Shown: piece after piece, positions 1 through 5,212 of the stretch
Layout: every line of letters starts with the position of its first letter
Numbering within the stretch: the stretch's first letter is position 1
NCBI GenBank assembly: GCA_002718285.1
Contig: PBAR01000021.1
Span: 2,729 to 7,940 of the forward strand
Length of the DNA: 5,212 nucleotides
Direction: 5' to 3'
Source: Fidelibacterota bacterium
Lineage (GTDB): Bacteria > Marinisomatota > Marinisomatia > Marinisomatales > UBA1611
Program-made: the position numbers and the translations under genes
The notes under the pieces: generated by a model
The model's input: the letters and a program-made list of their open reading frames with translations, nothing else
The model's database searches: none
Told to the model about the DNA's origin: nothing

Positions 1-278
1 ATTCTGATGATATGATATCTGAATACCCAAATGGTCTTAGAATTGAAGTTACAACACCTGGCTTGGAGAGTCCTTTAGAATTTCCTTTTCAATATAAAAA
101 AAATATAGGTCGCAGACTAAAAATTAAAATTGAAAATGAAGATAGAAGTTTTATAACAGAGACTGGTAAAGTAGTGTTTGCAGATGAACGATCAGTTACT
201 TTAGATCAGAATGGTAATGAATTGGTTCTAAATTATAATAAGATAATGAAAGCAATAGTTAAATTAGAATTTAAATAA
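1..278 (+). CDS. rimP: Ribosome maturation factor RimP, C-terminal part (5' truncated by window edge)
   Basis: RimP binds the free 30S subunit and helps its late assembly in the cytoplasm. The reading frame is open from base 3 with no stop before it, so the first ATG (base 12) is internal and the gene begins outside the window. About 91 residues are visible, against roughly 150 for the full family. The visible part starts in the N-terminal alpha/beta domain with EVTTPGLESPL, matching the family hallmark EVSSPGLDRPL, then QYKKNIGRRLKIKI, the entry to the C-terminal SH3-like barrel. The hallmark is slightly altered (ES instead of DR or DK). It ends at TAA 276-278, 15 nt before nusA and in the same frame as nusA. 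The rimP-nusA order is the usual one, which supports the assignment strongly. Family identity is from motif recognition plus gene context. Confidence 0.93.
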   Translation, partial: SDDMISEYPNGLRIEVTTPGLESPLEFPFQYKKNIGRRLKIKIENEDRSFITETGKVVFADERSVTLDQNGNELVLNYNKIMKAIVKLEFK

Positions 279-282
279 TTCT

Positions 283-286
283 GGAG
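283..286 (+). promoter_or_regulatory. Shine-Dalgarno site of nusA
   Basis: GGAG lies 7 nt upstream of the TTG at 294, within the short rimP-nusA gap. It is the clearest ribosome binding site in the window and decides the nusA start. An ATG at 287-289 directly abuts the GGAG with no spacer and opens only a five-codon frame, so it is not the start. Confidence 0.75.
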
Positions 287-293
287 ATGTATT

Positions 294-1640
294 TTGATAA
301 ATAGAGAGCTTATTGATGTATTTTCTGAAATTGCGCGTGAAAAAAATGTTGAGAGGTCAGAGTTAGCATCAATTTTAGAAGATCTTTTCCTTTATGTAAT
401 AGAAAAAGAATATGGTGATGCGTCTAATTGTAGTTGTATTGTTAATCTTGACAAAGGTGAAATTGAAATCTATGCTGAAAAAACAATTGTAGAAGAGATT
501 GATGATCAAAAAATTGAAATTACTCTTTCTGAAGCAATTGAGAAAGAGCCTGAAGCAGCAGAAGATCTTGATATTGGAGATATTTTTGTCGAAGTAATCG
601 ATCCTCGGATTTTTGGTCGTCGTTTAATAGTTACAGCAAAACAGTTTTTTTCCCAAAGATTGCGAGATGTCGAACGTAATTATATCTATGAGGATTATGC
701 TCATAGAGTTGGGGAAATAGTAATAGGTGTGGTGCATCAGGTCCAGAGAGACAGTATATTTATAAATATTGAACAGGCCGAGCTTCGTTTACCGAGGGCT
801 GAGCAGATTCCAACTGAACGTTATCGTAGAGGTGATACTATTCGTGCAGTTATCAAATCTGTAGAGATTACATCGAAAGGTCCAGATATTATTGTTTCGA
901 GGAGTGATAATCATTTTCTGTATAAACTTTTTGAGATGGAAGTACCTGAAATTGAAGATAATATTATTGATATAATAGCTATTGCAAGAAATCCAGGTAA
1001 CCGAGCTAAAATTATTGTGAAATCAAATGATAGAAGAATTGATCCTGTAGGAGCATGTGTAGGTATGCGTGGGAGTAGGATCCAAGCAATTGTTCGGGAA
1101 ATGAATAATGAAAAAATAGATATCATAAATATGAGTGATCAGGAAGAAATTCTTATTAGCAGAGCTCTTTCTCCTGCAAAACCAGTTCAATTACATATTG
1201 ATGATGAAAAAAAATATTGCGTAGCATTATTTGAAGATGAAAATCTGGATACTGCAATTGGTAGGAATGGTACAAATGTGGGTTTGGCTTCTCAAGTAAC
1301 AAAATATCGGATTGATGCATATGGCATCAAACAGTATGAACGTATTAAAGAAGATCATAAAACTCTAATAAAAGATATAAATGGCGTCAATGATAAGGTT
1401 GCTACAGAATTGCTAAATAATGGAATTAAAACTGTTTCAGATCTTCTGGATGCTGATATGGATAAGATTTTAGAGATGTCAACTTTAGATGAAAATCTTT
1501 TGGATGAAATATATGAATCTGTTCAACAATTTGTTGAAAGAGTAATTGAAGGTGATGATGAATTTGATGAAGATATTCCCGATTTTCTTGATAACGAAAT
1601 AAAAGTTGAAAATGGATCTAGTGATAAAGAAGAAGAATAA
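294..1640 (+). CDS. nusA: Transcription termination/antitermination factor NusA (TTG start)
   Basis: NusA binds RNA polymerase near the RNA exit channel and modulates pausing, termination and antitermination. The 448-residue product shows the N-terminal polymerase-binding domain (about 1-125), an S1 domain (about 138-203, with LPRAEQIP), KH1 (about 225-285, RIDPVGACVGMRG with GMRG at 257-260) and KH2 (about 300-345, GRNG at 323-326). One helix-hairpin-helix-type domain follows (about 356-417), then a strongly acidic tail (420-448). The E. coli protein (about 495 residues) carries two such C-terminal repeats; here there is one. The TTG start is well supported: GGAG lies 7 nt upstream, the only in-frame codons before it back to the rimP stop are non-start types or ATT, and residue 2 onward (INRELIDVFSEIAREK) matches the normal start of the family. 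The first internal Met is at residue 215. Wording such as LISRALSPAK resembles FCB-group NusA. Confidence 0.97.
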   Translation: MINRELIDVFSEIAREKNVERSELASILEDLFLYVIEKEYGDASNCSCIVNLDKGEIEIYAEKTIVEEIDDQKIEITLSEAIEKEPEAAEDLDIGDIFVEVIDPRIFGRRLIVTAKQFFSQRLRDVERNYIYEDYAHRVGEIVIGVVHQVQRDSIFINIEQAELRLPRAEQIPTERYRRGDTIRAVIKSVEITSKGPDIIVSRSDNHFLYKLFEMEVPEIEDNIIDIIAIARNPGNRAKIIVKSNDRRIDPVGACVGMRGSRIQAIVREMNNEKIDIINMSDQEEILISRALSPAKPVQLHIDDEKKYCVALFEDENLDTAIGRNGTNVGLASQVTKYRIDAYGIKQYERIKEDHKTLIKDINGVNDKVATELLNNGIKTVSDLLDADMDKILEMSTLDENLLDEIYESVQQFVERVIEGDDEFDEDIPDFLDNEIKVENGSSDKEEE

Positions 1641-1659
1641 CCATTAAGTTAAAGATTTT

Positions 1660-4119
1660 ATGGGTAAAATAAGAATTTTTCAAATTGCAAAAGAATTAAA
1701 TATATCACACACGGATATACTTAGCTTCTTGAAATCTAAAAAAATAGATGTGGTAAGTCATATGTCTCCTGTTGATGAAAAGATTCATCAAAAGATTATG
1801 GCTGAATTTTCAAAGGATAGAGAAACTGTTGAAAGATATCGCAAAGAGCAGGTTCGTAAGGAAATTCATGACGTTCGTCTAAAAGAAAGACAACTTTCAA
1901 AAAAGAAGCTTGAATTGCTTTCTTTAGATGAACAACGTTATCTTGAAAGAAAGGAAACAGAAATCCAGGAAATAAATAAAGGGAAGATGCGTAAAGAGAA
2001 TGAGAAGGTACAGAAAATAGATAAAGATGACTTGATTGAAAAGGATAAACAAAAACATAATCAGAAAATAGATAAAAAACCGACAAAAGGTAAAAAGGCC
2101 AGAGATTTTAAGACAAAATTCAAGACAACTAAAAAATTGCGTACCATTAATCTTGAAAATATTCAATCCGAAATAGGAAAAGGAACTAGTAAACAACCTT
2201 TAAGCAAAAAGGATTCTAATTCTGAAGTTCCATCGGCACCTCAATCTGTTAAAATGAAGGTTAAAGGTGTCTTGGCTAAAATGGATACAAAAACCAGAAA
2301 AAAAACTTATAAAAAGTCAAAAGCAGAAGAGCCTGTCGCTAAAAATGATAGTGATGCAAATCCAACTATTCAAATAGCAGAATTTTCAAGTGTGGAGGAA
2401 CTTGCTAAAATATTTGAAATAACGTCAAGTGATATTGTCCAGACATGTATCGAATTAGGTATGTTAGTAACTAAAAATCAAAGGTTGGATTGGGATATTG
2501 TAGAACTAATCGCTGAAAATTTTGGTTTTACTCCAGAAAAAATTACAGATGTTGGAGAAGATCTTTTCACATTTGACGATACAGATCTTGATATTAAAAA
2601 TGCTGAGCCAAGAGCTCCGATTGTTACTGTGATGGGGCATGTAGATCATGGAAAAACGAGTATATTAGACTATATTAAAAAGACAAATATTGCAGAAGGT
2701 GAATCTGGAGGAATTACACAACATATTGGAGCATATAAAGTAGAATATAATAGTAAAATGATTACTTTTCTGGATACTCCTGGTCATGAAGCTTTCACTG
2801 CTATGCGTGCACGTGGAGCACAGGTAACAGATATTGTAATTCTTGTAGTTTCATCTGATGATTCTGTAATGCCGCAAACTATTGAAGCAATTAATCATAC
2901 AAAAGCAGCTAATGTTCCGATAATCGTTGCAATAAATAAAATGGATAAACCTGGTGCAGATCCTGAAAAAGTTCGGCGCGAATTATCTGAGCATGACGTT
3001 CTAACTGAATCATGGGGAGGAAAAGTTCAGGATATTGAAGTGAGTGCAAAGACTGGAATGGGGATGGACAGCTTAATGGATAGTTTATTATTAGAAACAG
3101 AAGTGATGGATTTGAAAACTAATAAGAAATGCAATGCAAGAGGAACCATAATTGATTCTCGATTAGATAAGGGATTAGGGCCGGTTGGAACACTACTAAT
3201 TCAAAAGGGGACCCTTAAAATAGGTGATGCATTTATATGCAATGATTTTTCGGGAAAAGTTAAATCTATCACTAATGATCATGGCCAAAAATTAAAAACA
3301 GCTTTTCCATCTGATGCTATTCAAATTCAAGGTTTTGAAAATGTTCCTCAAGCGGCGGATTTGTTTGCTGTTGTAGATAATGAAAAAGATTTGAAACGAA
3401 TTTCTACTGATCGTCAAAGAATTCGTAGAGAAATTGAGCAGAAAAAAATGGCATTTTCACTTGATCATATATCTTCTTTGATTAAAGATGGCTCAATGAA
3501 AACCTTACCTGTGATTATTAAAGGTGATGTAGATGGATCCGTTGAAGTGTTAGCTGAAACAATAGAGAAATTGAATACTAAAGAAGTAGGAATTAAAGTA
3601 ATTCACAAAGCTGTAGGTATGGTAACTGAATCAGATGTGTTGCTTGCAGATGCATCTAAGGCGGTTATCATCGGTTTCCATGTACAGGTCAGTTCAAATG
3701 CAAGGCTCCAGGCGAAGCAGGCAGGAGTTGACATCCGGACTTACAGTGTAATATACAATGCAGTAGAAGAATTAACATTAGCTTTAGAAGGTATGTTGGA
3801 GCCAGATCGTGTAGAAAATAGTGTTGGAAAGGCTGAAGTCTTAACGCAGTTTAAAATACCAAAAATAGGATTTATTGCGGGATGCAAAGTCACGGAAGGT
3901 TTAATAATTCGTAATGGAAAAGCTCGAATTAATAGAGATGGGGAAATGATTTCTGAAGGATTTATAAACTCTTTAAAAAGACACAAAGATGATGTTAAAG
4001 AAGTAAAAGAAGGTTTAGAATGTGGTATTGGGGTTGATGGAATTAAAAAATTCCAAGAAGGTGATATTATTGAAGTATATGAAATCCGTGAGATAAAGCG
4101 TAAACTGGAATCGAATTGA
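1660..4119 (+). CDS. infB: Translation initiation factor IF-2
   Basis: IF-2 is the GTPase that places fMet-tRNA on the 30S subunit and promotes 50S joining. The 819-residue product starts with an IF2_N module (about 2-50, [13 protein letters not shown]), followed by a very lysine/glutamate-rich linker (about 54-235) with low complexity. A second IF2_N module follows (about 236-290), then the G domain: G1 GHVDHGKT 326-333, G2 [10 protein letters not shown] 350-359, G3 DTPGHE 372-377 with the catalytic His376, G4 NKMD 426-429 and G5 SAK 462-464. Beta-barrel domain II follows (about 490-575), then domain III (about 610-710, [10 protein letters not shown]) and the fMet-tRNA-binding domain C2 (about 720-819, [29 protein letters not shown]). 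All key GTPase residues are present. The ATG start lies 19 nt after the nusA stop, with only a weak AAAGA upstream. KGDVDGSVE in place of the proteobacterial KADVQGSVE points to the FCB group. Confidence 0.98.
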   Translation: MGKIRIFQIAKELNISHTDILSFLKSKKIDVVSHMSPVDEKIHQKIMAEFSKDRETVERYRKEQVRKEIHDVRLKERQLSKKKLELLSLDEQRYLERKETEIQEINKGKMRKENEKVQKIDKDDLIEKDKQKHNQKIDKKPTKGKKARDFKTKFKTTKKLRTINLENIQSEIGKGTSKQPLSKKDSNSEVPSAPQSVKMKVKGVLAKMDTKTRKKTYKKSKAEEPVAKNDSDANPTIQIAEFSSVEELAKIFEITSSDIVQTCIELGMLVTKNQRLDWDIVELIAENFGFTPEKITDVGEDLFTFDDTDLDIKNAEPRAPIVTVMGHVDHGKTSILDYIKKTNIAEGESGGITQHIGAYKVEYNSKMITFLDTPGHEAFTAMRARGAQVTDIVILVVSSDDSVMPQTIEAINHTKAANVPIIVAINKMDKPGADPEKVRRELSEHDVLTESWGGKVQDIEVSAKTGMGMDSLMDSLLLETEVMDLKTNKKCNARGTIIDSRLDKGLGPVGTLLIQKGTLKIGDAFICNDFSGKVKSITNDHGQKLKTAFPSDAIQIQGFENVPQAADLFAVVDNEKDLKRISTDRQRIRREIEQKKMAFSLDHISSLIKDGSMKTLPVIIKGDVDGSVEVLAETIEKLNTKEVGIKVIHKAVGMVTESDVLLADASKAVIIGFHVQVSSNARLQAKQAGVDIRTYSVIYNAVEELTLALEGMLEPDRVENSVGKAEVLTQFKIPKIGFIAGCKVTEGLIIRNGKARINRDGEMISEGFINSLKRHKDDVKEVKEGLECGIGVDGIKKFQEGDIIEVYEIREIKRKLESN
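4107..4119 (+). promoter_or_regulatory. infB-rbfA coupling junction (GGA, then TTGA stop/start overlap)
   Basis: GGA at 4107-4109, inside the last codons of infB, sits 6 nt before a TTG at 4116. That TTG overlaps the infB TGA (4117-4119) as TTGA, the equivalent of the common ATGA overlap. The arrangement suggests that ribosomes ending infB re-initiate on rbfA. The coupling is inferred from layout only. Confidence 0.6.
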
Positions 4120-4475
4120 ACCAAAATAAACCGTATAAGAGAATGGACAGGATAAATAACCAAGTCCTGGATATTCTCAGCGGTATCTTAATTAAATACA
4201 TTAATCTATCTGATCTAGGTTTTGTAACATTTTCTAAAGTCACCGTAGCTCCAGATTTGCGATCTGCAAAAGTTTTCTATAGTATAATTGACAAAAAGAA
4301 AGCAGACGATGAGATAAATATAGAGATTAATAAAAAGCGAAAAGCTTTCAAAAAATATATGGCACCTCAACTCCATTTTAAACATACTCCTGATTTACGT
4401 TTTTATCTTGATGAAAGCCTATTCTATGAGCGAAGAATAAATAATTTATTAAAAGATATCGATAAACAAATATAA
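4116..4475 (+). CDS. rbfA: 30S ribosome-binding factor RbfA (TTG start)
   Basis: RbfA binds the maturing 30S subunit near the decoding region and helps 16S rRNA 5'-end processing and cold adaptation. The 119-residue product has the family pattern of a type-II KH fold: DRINNQVLDILSGIL, then LGFVTFSKVTVAPDLRSAKVFYS (residues 34-56), and HTPDLRFYLDESL near the end (90-102). By my alignment the interhelical AxG motif (ASG in E. coli) falls at residues 72-75 and is not kept: a basic KKRK stretch occupies it. The C-terminal tail is short. The TTG start overlaps the infB stop and has GGA 6 nt upstream. The alternative start is ATG 4143 (110 residues), which would still cover the conserved core but has no well-spaced binding site. 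The gene ends in a double stop, TAATAA. Identity is firm from motifs and context; the exact start is less certain. Confidence 0.93.
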   Translation: MNQNKPYKRMDRINNQVLDILSGILIKYINLSDLGFVTFSKVTVAPDLRSAKVFYSIIDKKKADDEINIEINKKRKAFKKYMAPQLHFKHTPDLRFYLDESLFYERRINNLLKDIDKQI

Positions 4476-4478
4476 TAA
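4473..4478 (+). other. Tandem stop codons TAA TAA closing rbfA
   Basis: The rbfA stop TAA (4473-4475) is followed at once by a second in-frame TAA (4476-4478). truB begins in the same frame just one codon later (ATT, then TTG 4482), so the pair separates two same-frame genes. A role in preventing a readthrough fusion is inference. Confidence 0.7.
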
Positions 4479-4481
4479 ATT

Positions 4482-5126
4482 TTGATTATCAATATTCATA
4501 AGCCAATCGGTTGGACATCTTTTGATGTCGTTAAAAAGGTTCGAACAATTACTAAAGAAAAAAAAGTGGGGCATGGTGGTACTTTAGATCCTTTTGCTGA
4601 GGGGGTATTAATTGTAGGTACAGGGAAGGATACTAAGGCATTAGGAAATATCACTCATTTTGATAAATCCTATACTGCTATACTTTCTCTTGGAGTTAGT
4701 ACAGATACTCTTGATATTGAAGGAGAGATTAACAATCGTGGGGATGTACCAAAATTAACAAAGAAAGGAATTAATTTGGTTTTAAATTCATTTTTAGGTA
4801 AAAAAAAACAAATACCTCCTATGTATTCTGCAAAAAAAATAAACGGTACACGCCTTTATAAACTTGCCAGAAAAAATATTGAGGTCCATCGTAATCCTAT
4901 TGAGATTTTCATAAGATCTATAGAATTAATTAATTTTTCAAAACATCTAATTGAGTTTAGTGTTATTTGTTCAAAAGGAACCTACATTAGAGTACTTGGA
5001 AAAGATATTGCAAATAAATTAGGAACAATTGGTCACTTAACTTCATTAATTCGCACTCAAGTGGGACATTATTCAATTGATGAATCATTAACGATAAAAA
5101 GTTTTATGGATCAATGGAAATCTTAA
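4482..5126 (+). CDS. truB: tRNA pseudouridine(55) synthase TruB (short form, TTG start)
   Basis: TruB converts U55 to pseudouridine in the T-loop of most tRNAs. The 214-residue product starts with INIHKPIGWTSFDVV (residues 3-17), the standard opening of the family. The catalytic motif follows, GHGGTLDPFAEGVLIVG (30-46), with catalytic Asp36. Further family blocks are YTAILSLGVSTDTLDIEGE (64-82), QIPPMYSAKKINGTRLYKLAR (110-130) and CSKGTYIRVLGKDIA (163-177). The protein ends about a dozen residues after the last block, so the C-terminal PUA-type domain of the roughly 310-residue E. coli and Bacillus enzymes is absent; short TruBs are known in Bacteroidetes. The start must be TTG 4482 (or less likely ATT 4479), because an in-frame TAA lies at 4476 and the conserved block begins at residue 3. 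No Shine-Dalgarno site is visible, so translation probably depends on coupling to rbfA, 6 nt upstream. Three A8-A9 runs lie inside the gene. Confidence 0.96.
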   Translation: MIINIHKPIGWTSFDVVKKVRTITKEKKVGHGGTLDPFAEGVLIVGTGKDTKALGNITHFDKSYTAILSLGVSTDTLDIEGEINNRGDVPKLTKKGINLVLNSFLGKKKQIPPMYSAKKINGTRLYKLARKNIEVHRNPIEIFIRSIELINFSKHLIEFSVICSKGTYIRVLGKDIANKLGTIGHLTSLIRTQVGHYSIDESLTIKSFMDQWKS

Positions 5127-5212
5127 ATTCGTTAGATAATTTTAAAAACCTAAAGGCCTCAATTGTCACTATTGGTTCCTATGATGGTATTCATCGTGGA
5201 CATTTTGGAATT
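5114..5212 (+). CDS. ribF: Bifunctional riboflavin kinase/FAD synthetase RibF, N-terminal fragment (3' truncated by window edge)
   Basis: RibF makes FMN from riboflavin and then FAD from FMN; its N-terminal half is the FMN adenylyltransferase. Only the first 33 codons are in view, and the frame is still open at the window end. The fragment begins MEILNSLDNF and contains IVTIGSYDGIHRGHFGI, matching the nucleotidyltransferase signature TIGxFDGVHxGH, with both histidines of the HxGH box kept and conservative Phe-to-Tyr and Val-to-Ile changes. The ATG at 5114 is the first start after an in-frame stop at 5081-5083, and the length before the signature matches the family. It overlaps the end of truB by 13 nt in another frame. 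A GGA at 5108-5110 is only 3 nt away, a poor spacing, so translational coupling to truB is likely. truB-ribF is a common pair in this operon. Confidence 0.9.
   Translation, partial: MEILNSLDNFKNLKASIVTIGSYDGIHRGHFGI

Noticed and set aside
279..293. Promoter or terminator in the intergenic gaps (279-293, 1641-1659, 4476-4481)
   Set aside because: The gaps are 6-19 nt long and hold no inverted repeat with a T-run and no -35/-10 pair. A/T-rich strings inside the genes resemble -10 boxes only by composition.
287..304. ATG at 287 as a start just before nusA, giving a five-codon leader peptide
   Set aside because: The ATG directly abuts GGAG with no spacing and the frame ends after five codons. 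The GGAG is correctly placed for TTG 294 instead.
911..1126. Reverse-strand open frame of 71 codons inside nusA
   Set aside because: It lies opposite the strongly conserved KH1 coding region, its product is a hydrophobic stretch without recognisable motifs, and it has no supporting context. It is a shadow frame.
1981..1989. Possible internal IF-2 start at Met110 (GGGAAG just before ATG 1987), which would resemble the shorter IF-2 isoforms of E. coli
   Set aside because: The purine stretch touches the ATG with no spacer, and AGGA at 1967-1970 is too far away. In an A/G-rich lysine/glutamate linker such strings arise by chance.
1796..2196. Two overlapping reverse-strand open frames rich in Phe and Leu inside infB
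   Set aside because: They are the antisense of the lysine-rich linker: AAA/AAG codons read as TTT/CTT on the other strand. That explains the apparent membrane-like composition.
3741..4163. Reverse-strand open frame of 140 codons across the infB-rbfA junction
   Set aside because: It is antisense to the conserved C-terminal domain of IF-2 and the start of rbfA, with no family motif and no sensible binding site. It is a shadow frame.
4143..4475. ATG 4143 as the rbfA start
   Set aside because: It is possible and would still include the core, but its upstream AAGAGA has no spacing. TTG 4116 has GGA at a good distance and the typical overlap with the upstream stop, so it is preferred. Not fully excluded.

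Overview
The window is one continuous stretch of the conserved bacterial nusA-infB operon, all on the + strand, in the order rimP (3' part), nusA, infB, rbfA, truB, ribF (5' part). The junctions are very tight: gaps of 15, 19 and 6 nt and overlaps of 4 and 13 nt. There is no room for an internal promoter or terminator between genes, and I see none. No RNA gene, mobile element, CRISPR array or large repeat is visible. The window has no gene-free stretch longer than 19 nt.

The DNA is clearly A+T-rich, with many A8-A9 runs inside genes. Several protein details look like the FCB (Fibrobacteres-Chlorobi-Bacteroidetes) side of bacteria: the RimP motif QYKKNIGR, the NusA wording LISRALSPAK, IF-2 with KGDVDGSVE and IHKAVG, a short TruB lacking its C-terminal domain, and an RbfA with a degenerate AxG motif. 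NusA is followed directly by infB, without the ylxR and L7Ae-like genes typical of Firmicutes. An uncultured marine FCB lineage such as Marinimicrobia (SAR406) would fit, but this is an inference from remembered family patterns, not a search result.

Layout: 1-278 is the end of the 30S maturation factor RimP. 294-1640 is the transcription factor NusA (NTD, S1, two KH domains, one HhH-type C-terminal domain, acidic tail). 1660-4119 is initiation factor IF-2, with two IF2_N modules separated by a long lysine-rich linker. 4116-4475 is the 30S maturation factor RbfA, whose TTG start overlaps the infB stop. 4482-5126 is the tRNA U55 pseudouridine synthase TruB. 5114-5212 is the start of the riboflavin kinase/FAD synthetase RibF.

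The genes link transcript elongation (NusA), 30S assembly (RimP, RbfA), translation initiation (IF-2) and tRNA modification (TruB). RibF supplies FMN/FAD and is a common passenger in this cluster. I found no new system here. The most notable points are the non-ATG starts: nusA and truB clearly, and rbfA probably, start with TTG, so three of the five starts in view. The other notable points are the same-frame gene junctions, the minimal TruB and the unusual RbfA KH motif.
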